Shown here piece after piece: positions 35,538 through 44,155 of a stretch of 64,000 bases of DNA. This DNA is from Tardiphaga robiniae (GTDB taxonomy: Bacteria; Pseudomonadota; Alphaproteobacteria; Rhizobiales; Xanthobacteraceae): the NCBI RefSeq assembly GCF_001618955.1, contig NZ_LVYV01000034.1:62001-126000 (forward strand), given 5' to 3'. A model generated the notes under the pieces. It saw nothing but the letters and a program-made list of their open reading frames with translations. It made no database searches and was not told the DNA's origin. Made by a program: the position numbers and the translations under genes. Position 1 is the stretch's first letter; each line of letters starts with the position of its first letter.

Positions 35538-37496
35538 CTATCGCGCGGCTGGCTGCAGCACCATCGGTGCCAGCGGCTCCTGCGTGACATCAGCTTCCGC
35601 GCCCAGCCGCAATACGCTCGCCGCTGCCGGCACGACGGCATCGGCCATCGCGGCGTGGCCTTCGCCGGTGGGATGGATCGCACCGCCATAGACGGCGGAG
35701 AGAATGCCCCAGGTCGCGTCATGGATATCGGCCGGCTGGATCGCCGCCGAATAGCCCTGCGGGTAGGTCATCGCCGCGAAGTAGCTGTCATTGGCGTCGC
35801 GGATCCAGCGGCCACGCGGCAAATAGGGGCGGAATTCGCTGGCGCCGCGACCGCACACCATCGGCTGCGCTGCGGCTTCGACGAGACTGGTCTCGAAGCT
35901 GTCGCCCTTGGGCGAGAAGCAGGCGCGATCGAATTCGGGATCGGACGACGACCGCGCGCAGAATCCGTGATTGGCGAAACTCGCCTGATGCTGATCGACG
36001 AAGGTCATGCGGTCGGCTTCGGGATTGCGGCACAGTACGCCGCCCTGGCACAGCGCGATGGACTTCAGTTGCGGCAGGAATTCGGACTCGACGAAGTTGG
36101 CGACATTGGCCAGCCGCCGCGGATCGGCTGAGAATGACGGATGCACGTCGAAGCCGGCCGGGCCGCCGGGGCAGGGCGCGCCATTGGCGAAAGTCGGGTT
36201 GGCGTAAGCGGCAAACACCACGCGCGACATGTCTCCGCCGACCAGCGGCTTCAGCGCTTCCCTCACCTTGCCGAAGCTGGCGGGCAGTTCGCGAGCCAGC
36301 GCGCTGCGGGAGTCCTCGACCGATCCGAGAATGCCACCGCGCCTGAACAGCGCACGTTCGGTTGCGTTTTCGACGATGACGTCAGCGACGAGGCCCGAGA
36401 AGTTGATGTCGTTGGCGCCGATCGACAGCAGGACGAGATCGAGCCGGCGTGCCGGCTGCCGGCGCTTCGCGGCAGTGATGGCTTCACGCAGCTCGGCGAT
36501 CTGCGCGTTGACGCTGCCCGCACAGGTGCTCGCATTCTTTGTGGTGAGGCACTCACGCGCGCGCTGTCCGCCCAGCAATCCGTCGGCGATTGTCGCGCCC
36601 GAACAGGCCAGCGGCAGATAGGTGACGGCGATGTGCGGATACTGCACGGCGAGCGCCAGCGCGGCGCGGGTCTGGTAGCTATAGAGCGAGCGGTGGCACG
36701 CGGCGTTGAACCACTGCGCGCCCGCGCGCTGCCAGGCCTGCAGCGACTCATAGGAGTCGCAGGAGCGGCCGCCTTTGAAGCCGGCGCGACTCGGCCGATA
36801 GAACTGCCCGCTCGGGCCGCCGAGATAAGAGCGGAAGCAGAAGCCGTCATCGGACAGTGCGACCGGACGATCCGGATTGCCTTCGCCCGAAGCAATGGAA
36901 TCGCCGAGGCCCGCAATCAGGATGTCGCGCACGGCGATGTCGGCGGTGACACGGACAGGCGCCTCGGCGCCGCTGGTGACCTCCACGGTCGCCACCGTGC
37001 GGCGACCATAGATGGCGCGGAAATTGATCGGCTCGGCGCAATCGAGAGTGGATTGACGCGGGCCTTCGCCGTCCTCGAAGGTCCAGGCGCAGATCGCACC
37101 GACCGGCACTTCGCCGGTAAGGCGGACGGTGATCGGATGTTCGGTCGGCGTCAGGTAGCTTTCCTTGACGGTGTCACGGGTGCAGGGCTCGCTGACCTTT
37201 CCGGCCAGATCGATGCATAGCCGGTTGACGGTGTTGCGCGCCCAGCCGCGGCCGTCGCTCTGCACGCCCAGAACCTGTTCGGCGGCCAGCACGCTGCGGT
37301 TGTGCATGGCGTCGACATGGAGCTGGAAGTCACGCTCTTCGCGGAACAGCCGGAAGCGGTTGCGCACTTCCCAGGAGATCTGGATCGAACTGTTGGCGAT
37401 GCCCTGCGCGGCGGCCGGTCCAACCGGCAGCGCGCCCAGCATGCCCAGCAGCACGGCGAGGTTGATTAATGAACGTCTGAAATAAATGGGGGCCAT
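35538..37496 (-). CDS. Secreted SGNH/GDSL hydrolase
   Basis: 652 residues. Signal peptide: RRSLINLAVLLGMLGALPVG then PAAAQG. A beta-rich N-terminal domain (about 30-200) precedes the hydrolase. Catalytic blocks are GLGDSIASGEGNPD (block I Ser), LLSIGANDINFSG (block III GxND) and the C-terminal HPTGEGHAAM (block V His). Many cysteines suggest disulfides in the periplasm or outside. The acyl or acetyl ester substrate is unknown. An in-frame TTG at 37580 overlapping the upstream stop is possible, but the ATG at 37496 sits right before the signal peptide. It follows the membrane protein gene on the same strand. Confidence 0.82.
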   Translation of the reverse strand: MAPIYFRRSLINLAVLLGMLGALPVGPAAAQGIANSSIQISWEVRNRFRLFREERDFQLHVDAMHNRSVLAAEQVLGVQSDGRGWARNTVNRLCIDLAGKVSEPCTRDTVKESYLTPTEHPITVRLTGEVPVGAICAWTFEDGEGPRQSTLDCAEPINFRAIYGRRTVATVEVTSGAEAPVRVTADIAVRDILIAGLGDSIASGEGNPDRPVALSDDGFCFRSYLGGPSGQFYRPSRAGFKGGRSCDSYESLQAWQRAGAQWFNAACHRSLYSYQTRAALALAVQYPHIAVTYLPLACSGATIADGLLGGQRARECLTTKNASTCAGSVNAQIAELREAITAAKRRQPARRLDLVLLSIGANDINFSGLVADVIVENATERALFRRGGILGSVEDSRSALARELPASFGKVREALKPLVGGDMSRVVFAAYANPTFANGAPCPGGPAGFDVHPSFSADPRRLANVANFVESEFLPQLKSIALCQGGVLCRNPEADRMTFVDQHQASFANHGFCARSSSDPEFDRACFSPKGDSFETSLVEAAAQPMVCGRGASEFRPYLPRGRWIRDANDSYFAAMTYPQGYSAAIQPADIHDATWGILSAVYGGAIHPTGEGHAAMADAVVPAAASVLRLGAEADVTQEPLAPMVLQPAAR

Positions 37497-37576
37497 GGCG
37501 GTGTTGAACGTCACGTATGGGGCGGAAGTAAGAAATCGATTGGTCGGACGCGCGGTGTGGCGCGCCCGCTGCTGAT

Positions 37577-38653
37577 TCAACCCTGTGACTGACGCTTCAA
37601 TGGCTGCTCATGCACCACGACCGGGGCGGGCTCGGTCTCGCGACGTTCATTGCGGTCATCCAGGCGGCGCCTGTGCCATGGCTGGATGACACTGAGCCAG
37701 ATTTCGCGGCTGCCCATGATGCAGATCGAGATGGCGAACGGGATCATGAAATACAGGATCCGGAACATGACCACGGTGGCGACCAGCTCCTCTTGGCGGA
37801 ACTGCGGCAGCGCCACCAGCAAAGCGGCGTCAAACACGCCAAGGCTGCCCGGCGCATGGCTGGCGAAGCCCAGCAGGGTGGCGAGGATAAACACCACGGC
37901 CAGCGAGACGAAATCGATAGTGGGCTGATCTGGCATCAGCAGATACATGGCCAGCGCGCAGAAGCCGAGATCGACAACGCCGATGGCGATCTGCAGCAGC
38001 GTCAACTGCGCGGAGGGCAGGACGACCTTCCAGCCGTTCTGACCGAGCTCGCGGCGCTGCTTGCCGACCGACAGCCAGACCAGATAGCCGATGATGCCGG
38101 CCAGACAGCCGAACCCGATCAGCCGATTGATGGCGTTGGGCAGGAGATCGATGGCCGAGGCGGCCTGTGGATGCCAGACCATGCCGATGCCCAGCACGAA
38201 CAGATTGCCGAGCCAGAAGGTCAGTCCGGAAATGAAGCAGATCTTGGCGACGTCGATGGCGTTAAGGCCGTAATCCGAATAGATGCGGAAGCGGATGGCG
38301 CCGCCAGTGAAAACGGTGGCGCCGATATTGTGGCCAATAGTGTAGCTGGTGAAACCTGCCAGCGCCGCGATCCGATACGGCACATGCTTCTTGCCGATCG
38401 TTCTGAGTGCGAAGTAGTCGTAGAAGGTGAGGGTGCAGAAGGCGCCTATCACGCACAGCGTCGCCATGGCGATTTGCATCGTCGATTTCGCGGCCATCGC
38501 TGCCAGGATCTTGGCGGTATCGAGGCCCTTCAGCGTATGGACCAGATGGGAGATAGCGAGGGCGATGACGATCAGGCTTGCGACAACACCCAGCCGTTTC
38601 CAGCCGACGTGTTGCTTGAAGCCGCGCCCGAGCGCGGTCAGCAATCGTTGCAT
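37577..38653 (-). CDS. LPG synthase-like/UPF0104 integral membrane protein
   Basis: 358 residues with about eight hydrophobic segments, of the flippase half of MprF-type lysylphosphatidylglycerol synthases (YbhN family). Motifs: GFTSYTIGHNIGATVFTGGA, RFRIYSDYGLNA, and GFASHAPGSLGVFDAAL. There is no aminoacyl-transferase domain. A strong GGGAGGA ribosome site fixes the start at MQRLLTALGRG. These proteins are thought to flip lipids or export glycolipid precursors. Probably cotranscribed with the SGNH hydrolase. Confidence 0.88.
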   Translation of the reverse strand: MQRLLTALGRGFKQHVGWKRLGVVASLIVIALAISHLVHTLKGLDTAKILAAMAAKSTMQIAMATLCVIGAFCTLTFYDYFALRTIGKKHVPYRIAALAGFTSYTIGHNIGATVFTGGAIRFRIYSDYGLNAIDVAKICFISGLTFWLGNLFVLGIGMVWHPQAASAIDLLPNAINRLIGFGCLAGIIGYLVWLSVGKQRRELGQNGWKVVLPSAQLTLLQIAIGVVDLGFCALAMYLLMPDQPTIDFVSLAVVFILATLLGFASHAPGSLGVFDAALLVALPQFRQEELVATVVMFRILYFMIPFAISICIMGSREIWLSVIQPWHRRRLDDRNERRETEPAPVVVHEQPLKRQSQG

Positions 38654-38710
38654 TCGTCCTCCCGGCGGAGCGCGAACAGGTGGAAAGCCGATCGGGGTAA
38701 CAGGCGGCAA

Positions 38711-39055
38711 GCGGCGACCAATTCACTCATACGCGAAGTTCACTCATCAAGCCCAAACCCTTACGGCAAAAACGTTTCGTTGTGCAGTCCTTGACAGCGC
38801 CAGCGTTAATGCCGCGCCGCAAGGTCGCCACATACCCGCGCCGGCTGCAAAGCCCTGACCCTGCAAGGCAATCACACAGATAATTCCAAGCCATTCGTCC
38901 CGCATTTCATATAGGCGGGCAAGTCGAATGTTCCATGCGGCAAATCAAGACGGGCCCGGAACACGTCCCAATATCGATGGTTACCGGCCTATCGCAACCG
39001 AGCGGGACAATGCGCCGCAGCGGCGACCCCGTTCCAGAACACCGGGATTGAAACG
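38711..39055. other. Divergent intergenic region with stress promoter
   Basis: About 345 bp between the LPG-synthase-like gene and the ferritin-like gene. No gene is seen. It contains the EcfG-type promoter listed at 38958-38982. Confidence 0.5.
38958..38982 (+). promoter_or_regulatory. Predicted sigma-EcfG general-stress promoter
   Basis: GGAAC, a 17-base spacer, then GTT: the consensus of the alphaproteobacterial general stress sigma factor (GGAAC-N16/17-GTT). It lies about 70 bp before the start of the ferritin-like DUF892 gene, a family typically under this control. Confidence 0.75.
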
Positions 39056-39562
39056 ATGGGACTGTTCACCAAGGACATCAAGACAATGGATGACCTGTTT
39101 GTGCACCAGCTGCAGGACATTTATTACGCGGAGAAGCAGCTTCTGAAGGCGCTGCCGAAAATGGCTGACAAGGCTGCAGAACCACTGTTGAAGCAGGCTT
39201 TCAAGACGCATTTGCAGGAAACCGAAGTGCATGTGCAGCGGCTTGAGCAGGTCTTCGCCATGCACGGCGCCGAGGTGAAGGCGGTTACCTGCCCGGCGAT
39301 CGACGGTATCATCAAGGAAGCCGACGAGACCGCCGGGGAGGTCGAGGACAAGAAGGTACTCGACGCCGCGCTGATCAATGCGGCTCAGGCCGCCGAGCAC
39401 TACGAGATCGCGCGTTACGGCAGCCTGATCGCCTGGGCGCGCCAACTCGGCCGCAATGACTGCGCGGCCGTGCTGCAGAAGACGCTCGATGAGGAAAAAA
39501 CCACCGACAAGAAGCTGACCTCGCTGGCCGAAGGCAAGGTCAATATGCGCGCCGCAAGCTGA
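39056..39562 (+). CDS. Ferritin-like DUF892 protein (YciE/YciF type)
   Basis: 168 residues, four-helix ferritin-like fold. MDDLFVHQLQDIYYAEKQLL at the N-terminus carries the first carboxylate ligands, and EVHVQRLEQVF and AAEHYEIARYGSL the others, forming a likely di-metal site. YciE/YciF relatives are stress-induced and found in osmotic and stationary-phase regulons; their activity is unsettled. The upstream EcfG-like promoter agrees with stress expression. Confidence 0.93.
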   Translation: MGLFTKDIKTMDDLFVHQLQDIYYAEKQLLKALPKMADKAAEPLLKQAFKTHLQETEVHVQRLEQVFAMHGAEVKAVTCPAIDGIIKEADETAGEVEDKKVLDAALINAAQAAEHYEIARYGSLIAWARQLGRNDCAAVLQKTLDEEKTTDKKLTSLAEGKVNMRAAS

Positions 39563-39594
39563 TCGTGGTACTAGCGATCACACGGCACAGAAAC

Positions 39595-39624
39595 GTCGCG
39601 CGGGCGAAACCTGCGCGACTTTTT
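39595..39624 (+). terminator. Rho-independent terminator after the ferritin-like gene
   Basis: A 10-bp stem (GTCGCGCGGG/CCTGCGCGAC, with one G-T pair), loop CGAAA, then TTTTT. Confidence 0.85.
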
Positions 39625-39631
39625 GCTTCGC

Positions 39632-40066
39632 CTACGCCTTTCGCAGCGCGAAATGGGCTCCGCAGAACGCCATGACGCCGCCGAGGCCGAGGGCGGCAAG
39701 ACTGGCCAGAACACCTGATGCGGTCGGTAGTGCGTTGGGCGCCGAGGCCGCCTGACCGGCGCCGGCCAGAAACAGCACGCCGATGGTGATCAAAAACTGC
39801 CGCATGCGCTGCGGGATGCGACCGGATGCTGCGCTGTGCAGCAGGTTCGCGGTGACATAGCCGCCGACAAAGGCCATCGCCGCAATCAACCACCAGGCGA
39901 AGGCCGATCCGATCGGCATGAAATTGTCGGGATCGTTGCGCCAGAGGCCACCGAGATCGAGGCCGAAGCGCTGGCCGAGCATGTGTACGGCCAGCGCCAG
40001 CAGCAATCCTGAAATCATCGCGCCGGCCAGAATCAGGCGGCGCGGAAAAGTGGTCGTCTCGGCCAT
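39632..40066 (-). CDS. Orphan four-helix membrane protein
   Basis: 144 residues starting MAETTTFPRRLILAGAMISG. Four hydrophobic segments (about 11-30, 58-78, 92-108, 118-138) with short polar loops, ending in GAHFALRKA. No recognised family. Divergent from the next gene, with 70 bp between them. Start chosen at the Met just before the first helix; the reading frame extends upstream but with shadow-like composition. Confidence 0.65.
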   Translation of the reverse strand: MAETTTFPRRLILAGAMISGLLLALAVHMLGQRFGLDLGGLWRNDPDNFMPIGSAFAWWLIAAMAFVGGYVTANLLHSAASGRIPQRMRQFLITIGVLFLAGAGQAASAPNALPTASGVLASLAALGLGGVMAFCGAHFALRKA

Positions 40067-40136
40067 GGCAAGCTTGTAAGGGACATGCAGGCGATCGCGC
40101 AAGCAAGCGAGGTCGGACAGCGCAGGGGACTTCTGT

Positions 40137-40751
40137 TTGCTCAAGACCCTCTTCAGGCGCAGGGACGCATCGTCTGCCGCAGAAGCGGCAGCGCCGGGGC
40201 ACACCTATGCCTACAAGGCCTCCCTGATTGGCGCCGCGCATCGCTATGAATTGACCGATGAAGGTTTGTTATGGCGCACAGGTCATCGCTCTGGCGTCTG
40301 GGCCTATGCGGATATCGCGGCAATCCGGCTGTCCTACCGGCCGATGGGGATGCAGCACCGGCGCTTTCGCGCCGATATCGATCATGCCGACGGTCGTCAC
40401 ATCACGATCTTCTCGACGTCGAAACAAACCGTCGCGCTGATGGAGCCGCAGTCGGGCTACAGCGCGTTTATCCTGGAGCTACATCGACGTCTCGCTGCGG
40501 CAGGTAGTCTGGCCAGGCTGAGCTCCGGCCTGCGACCAGGCATCTACATAATGATTGTCGCGGCACTGGCCTTTGTCGGTCTCGCAATGACCGCGCTGCT
40601 GCTGCGTGCACTCCTCACTGGCGAGTTTGCCGGCGTGGTCTTCATCATTGGCTTCGCAGTATTCTTCGGCTGGCAGATCAGCGGTTTCATCCGCCGCAAC
40701 AAGCCGCGCAACTATGCGTTCGACAGCGTGCCGCAAGAGCTGTTGCCGTAG
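40137..40751 (+). CDS. Orphan membrane protein with N-terminal soluble domain
   Basis: 204 residues from a TTG start with AGGGGA upstream. A soluble N-terminal domain (about 25-125; YELTDEGLLWRTGHRSGVWAY and a beta-rich stretch reminiscent of PH-like membrane-protein domains) is followed by two membrane helices (about 135-155 and 165-182). Function unknown. Its 3' end abuts the convergent UspA gene. Confidence 0.7.
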   Translation: MLKTLFRRRDASSAAEAAAPGHTYAYKASLIGAAHRYELTDEGLLWRTGHRSGVWAYADIAAIRLSYRPMGMQHRRFRADIDHADGRHITIFSTSKQTVALMEPQSGYSAFILELHRRLAAAGSLARLSSGLRPGIYIMIVAALAFVGLAMTALLLRALLTGEFAGVVFIIGFAVFFGWQISGFIRRNKPRNYAFDSVPQELLP

Positions 40752-41177
40752 TCACGGCCGCACGACTAGTACCGAACATTTCGCATAGCGCACCACATGG
40801 CCGGCATTGGAGCCGAGAAAGTAGGTGCGCATCGCCGGGCGGTGCGAGGTCATCACAATGAGATCGGCCTTGATCGCCGAGGCTTCTTCGAGAATCTCGT
40901 GATAGATGCCGCCCTGTCGCACCACGCTGGAGACGCGGGTACTGTCGATGCCGCAATCACGTGCCACCGCCGCAAGAGCGGCCTGCGACGATTCCAGTTG
41001 CTGAGTATCGAAATCCGCCGGGACATATTCGGCCAGCATCACCGGCGTCATCGGCATTACGTTGAGCAGCCGGACGGTGGCACCGAAGGTTTGCGACAGC
41101 GTCGCGGCCTGGGCAATCGCGGGTTTGGCCACATCGGTTTCGGCCAGATCAATCGGGACCAGAATGGATTTGTACAT
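40752..41177 (-). CDS. Universal stress protein, UspA family
   Basis: 141 residues, MYKSILVPIDLAETDVAK, a single Usp domain. The C-terminal nucleotide-binding motif is partly kept: LGSNAGHVVRYAKCSVLVV matches the G-x9-G-S/T region, but the first glycine of the loop (usually GxxG) reads HRPAM, so ATP binding is uncertain. The strong GGAGGTG site decides the start over an upstream in-frame start. Likely stress-induced. Confidence 0.93.
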   Translation of the reverse strand: MYKSILVPIDLAETDVAKPAIAQAATLSQTFGATVRLLNVMPMTPVMLAEYVPADFDTQQLESSQAALAAVARDCGIDSTRVSSVVRQGGIYHEILEEASAIKADLIVMTSHRPAMRTYFLGSNAGHVVRYAKCSVLVVRP

Positions 41178-41236
41178 GCCCACCTCCATCGTCGTCCGGA
41201 GGAGGATAGCACAAACCGTGTTCCGATGGGCCCGGC

Positions 41237-41773
41237 TTATTCGCCCGCGGCACCCTTCAGCAGTTTCGGACTGACGAATTGCACGAGTTGTCCATCGCGG
41301 AAGGCAACGTCGTTCCAGTCCTCGATGGGAAAGTCGATCACCACGATGCTGCCGGTCGGCAGGTTGTCGGCGACAGCTTTCCTGCCTGCGGCATCGCCGC
41401 CGCCAATCAGGCTGAGCGCCATTTCATGCAGGCCGGGATTGTGGCCGACCAGCATCAGCTGCTCTGGGTCTTCCACGGCCGCGCCGCGGATCACCGCCAG
41501 TAATTCGGAGAGGCCGGCGCCATAGAGTTCATCAAGGCTGGCGACTGTCGGTTTCGCCGCCGGCATCGCCGCGGCGACGAGGCTCCAGGTCTGCTGCGCG
41601 CGTACCGCCGTGGAGACGCAGACCAGGTCGGGCAGGGGCGGATTTCTACTGAGCCAGGCGCCCATGAGCGCCGCATCCAGCCGGCCGCGGTCATCCAGCC
41701 TGCGATCGAAATCCTTGCCGCTCGGCGCGTCCGTTTCAGTCTTGGCGTGACGCAGCAGCAGTAAACGGCGCAT
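41237..41773 (-). CDS. SixA-like histidine phosphatase
   Basis: 178 residues, starting MRRLLLLRHAKTE. The RHG motif (RHAK) supplies the phospho-acceptor His, and LMLVGHNPGLHEMA the second catalytic His. The size matches SixA, which removes phosphate from histidine phosphotransfer domains. The protein substrate is unknown; an Hpt protein is encoded 13 kb away. Confidence 0.9.
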   Translation of the reverse strand: MRRLLLLRHAKTETDAPSGKDFDRRLDDRGRLDAALMGAWLSRNPPLPDLVCVSTAVRAQQTWSLVAAAMPAAKPTVASLDELYGAGLSELLAVIRGAAVEDPEQLMLVGHNPGLHEMALSLIGGGDAAGRKAVADNLPTGSIVVIDFPIEDWNDVAFRDGQLVQFVSPKLLKGAAGE

Positions 41774-41914
41774 GGCGCGATCTCGATTCGGCAAGAGCAA
41801 GAGGTAGTAGCGAGGCAGGCGGCGCGGTCGCGCCAGACGTCAGGTCTGCGGATTAATGGACATGAACCGTGAGGACAAGGTGACAAGCGCCCCACCTGTC
41901 CGTAAGAAAACGTC

Positions 41915-43288
41915 ATGACCGCCCCTTCCGCAAGCGTGACATTTGGACCTGAGGTCGCCGACGCCGACCGCGCGCGGCTGACCTTCAGCCTCGATGTCGA
42001 TGTCTGCGTGGTCGGGGCCGGGCTCGCCGGGCTCAGCATTGCGCTGGAAGCGGCGCGTCTGGGTGCAAGCGTCGCGGTGCTCGAAGGACGTCATGTTGGC
42101 TGGAACGCGTCCGGCAATCAGCTGGGAACCGTGATGCCGGGCTTTGGCCTGCCGCTCGCCGATCTGATTGCGCGTGTTGGCCTGGAGGACGCTCGGGAGT
42201 TGTGGGCGCTGTCGAAGCAGGGCGCAGAGTATGTCCGGACCCAGGCATCAGACGACCTGATCCCCGGTCTCGGCCTGTCCGAGGGGGCGCTGGAAGTCTC
42301 CAATGTCGATGTCGGCGATCGCCTGATCGCACGCCTGCAGATGCTCGGCGAAGATTTCGATACTGAAGTGGACGGCTGGCAGATCGACCGCGTCCGCGAC
42401 GTGCTGAAAACTAAACGCTACTTTCACGGTGTGCATTATCCGAAGGCGTTCCAGATCGATGGCCGCAAATATCTGTTGGGTCTCGCAGCGCTGGCAAAAC
42501 AGGCCGGTGTGCGGATCTTCGAGGACACGCCGGTGGTCAGCATCGATGCCGGCGGCATCCGCAAGCGCATCGTGACTCCGTCGGCGCGGATGCGTGCCAC
42601 ACACATCGTGCTGGCCGGCAATATCCATCTTGGTGCGCCTGCGCAAAAGCTTTCGGACACGCTGTTGCCGGTGTGGCGCTATGCCGGCATCACCGAACCG
42701 CTCGGCGAGCGTCTCACCGAGGCGGTGACGTTTCAGGGCTCGGTGAGTGACAGCGACGGCGTCGACCATTTCCGTATTGTCGATGGTGATCGGCTGATGT
42801 GGTCGAGCCCGGAAACAACCTGGGCCGGGCACCCAGAGCGCTATGCCGGCGCCATCGCGCGCCGGATCCGCACCGTGTTTCCGGCGCTGGGCAAGGTTGC
42901 CATGGCCGAGACCTTCGGCGGCGCGCTCGGCCAGACCGTGCACGGCATGCCGCAGATCGGGCAACTCCGTCAGGGATTGTGGGTCGCCAGTGGCTTCAGC
43001 CATCGGGGCCTGAACACGACGGCCATGGCCGGGCAACTGATCGCCCGTGGCATGTATGCCTATGATGATCGCTTCAAGCTGTTCGCGCCGTTCGAACTGG
43101 TCTGGGCTGGTGGCACGACCGGGCGGGCCGTCGGTTACGCGGTCGGGCTATGGGAGCGGCAGGGCTCGGCGCTGGCCGGCACGCTGGCGCGGTATCGCGA
43201 ACGGGCGCGGGCGCGGGAGCGGATCCGTGAGGCGCGGCTGGCGGAGGCTAATCTGCGTGCGGGAACGCGGGGCCCGCGGCCGGGCTAG
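41915..43288 (+). CDS. FAD-dependent amine oxidase-like oxidoreductase (DAO family, PuuB/OrdL-like)
   Basis: 457 residues. The FAD-binding Rossmann motif VCVVGAGLAGLSIALEAAR is at about residue 30, followed by SGNQLGTVMPGFG where DAO proteins contact the flavin, and a C-terminal GLWVASGFSHRGLNTT loop. The pattern fits gamma-glutamylputrescine oxidase-type enzymes that oxidise a secondary amine. An Arg/Ala-rich C-terminal extension (about 20 residues) is unusual. Substrate unknown. Confidence 0.82.
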   Translation: MTAPSASVTFGPEVADADRARLTFSLDVDVCVVGAGLAGLSIALEAARLGASVAVLEGRHVGWNASGNQLGTVMPGFGLPLADLIARVGLEDARELWALSKQGAEYVRTQASDDLIPGLGLSEGALEVSNVDVGDRLIARLQMLGEDFDTEVDGWQIDRVRDVLKTKRYFHGVHYPKAFQIDGRKYLLGLAALAKQAGVRIFEDTPVVSIDAGGIRKRIVTPSARMRATHIVLAGNIHLGAPAQKLSDTLLPVWRYAGITEPLGERLTEAVTFQGSVSDSDGVDHFRIVDGDRLMWSSPETTWAGHPERYAGAIARRIRTVFPALGKVAMAETFGGALGQTVHGMPQIGQLRQGLWVASGFSHRGLNTTAMAGQLIARGMYAYDDRFKLFAPFELVWAGGTTGRAVGYAVGLWERQGSALAGTLARYRERARARERIREARLAEANLRAGTRGPRPG

Positions 43289-43416
43289 GCCGATCCCCCG
43301 GTTTTGGCGCGCAACAAAACGTGAGTAATATTTCGGAACCGGCGTGTAACTTCCGGCTCGTCCGCCCGTATTTCAGGCGAACGAGATGATCGTCTCGATT
43401 GTCAGGGAGACCAACC

Positions 43417-43923
43417 ATGATCGACCGCCGCTTTCTTTTGACGACCGCTGCTGGCCTGGGAGGATTGCTGTCGCTGAAATGGCTGACGGCTTCGTCGGCG
43501 CGGGCTGCCTCGGACGAGAAGTTCGAAGTCATGAAGACCGATGAGGAATGGCGCAAGCAGCTGACGCCGCAGCAATATGAGATCCTGCGCAAGGAAGGCA
43601 CCGAGCGGCCGTTTTCGAGCCCGCTGAACAAGGAAAAGCGCAAGGGCACCTTCGCCTGCGCCGGCTGCGACAATCCGCTGTTCTCGTCGGAGACCAAGTT
43701 CGAGAGTGGCACCGGCTGGCCGAGTTTCTGGCAGCCGCTGCAGAATGCTGTGGGCGAGCGCAAGGATTCGACGCTCGGCATGGTTCGCACCGAGATCCAC
43801 TGCCGTCGCTGCGGCGGCCATCTTGGTCACGTCTTCGATGACGGCCCGAAGCCGACTGGTCTGCGCTACTGCATGGACGGGTTCGCGATGATCTTCAAAC
43901 CCGCCGCGCCGTCGGCGACCTGA
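43417..43923 (+). CDS. msrB: Peptide-methionine (R)-S-oxide reductase with Tat signal
   Basis: 168 residues. The N-terminus [20 protein letters not shown] is a twin-arginine signal followed by ARAAS, so the enzyme is probably exported folded. The MsrB domain has zinc Cys pairs CAGC and CRRC, the loop [20 protein letters not shown] and the catalytic Cys in RYCMDGFAM (family usual RYCxN, here Asp follows Met). It repairs oxidised methionine in envelope proteins. GGGAGA precedes the ATG. Confidence 0.93.
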   Translation: MIDRRFLLTTAAGLGGLLSLKWLTASSARAASDEKFEVMKTDEEWRKQLTPQQYEILRKEGTERPFSSPLNKEKRKGTFACAGCDNPLFSSETKFESGTGWPSFWQPLQNAVGERKDSTLGMVRTEIHCRRCGGHLGHVFDDGPKPTGLRYCMDGFAMIFKPAAPSAT

Positions 43924-44004
43924 GCCGGAGGCCTGACGCCCGCTACGTAGAACCCGGCGAAATCAGGCGCCGATCCGGCAATTATTACCCCTCTAGGCAA
44001 TTGT

Positions 44005-44031
44005 GCCCCGGTCTTCGGACCGGGGCTTTTT
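44005..44031 (+). terminator. Rho-independent terminator after msrB
   Basis: A 9-bp stem GCCCCGGTC/GACCGGGGC with a TTCG tetraloop and TTTTT. It insulates the flagellar operon that begins just downstream. Confidence 0.93.
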
Positions 44032-44065
44032 GTTTAGTGCATTGAATTTACTGGACTTATGCCCT

Positions 44066-44080
44066 TGGCACGGGGCTTGC
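44066..44080 (+). promoter_or_regulatory. Sigma-54 (RpoN) promoter for flgE
   Basis: TGGCAC-GGGGC-TTGC matches the -24/-12 consensus with exactly 10 bases between GG and GC. It lies 75 bp upstream of the flgE start. Flagellar hook genes in Caulobacter and relatives are sigma-54/FlbD dependent. This orders the flgE-flgK-flgL unit as middle-class flagellar genes. Confidence 0.85.
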
Positions 44081-44155
44081 GACGTCTCCTCCGACAGCGG
44101 CTGCGAATTTGGCACCATCCGGCGGGCCGCCCGGATTGAAGTTGGAGACGATGTA

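Noticed and set aside
37610-38794. 394-codon plus-strand frame opposite the LPG-synthase-like gene
   Set aside because: Composition (Asp/Gln/His/Arg repeats) is that of an antisense shadow of a membrane protein gene.
43353-43380. EcfG promoter before msrB
   Set aside because: GGAAC is present but no GTT lies 16 or 17 bases downstream.
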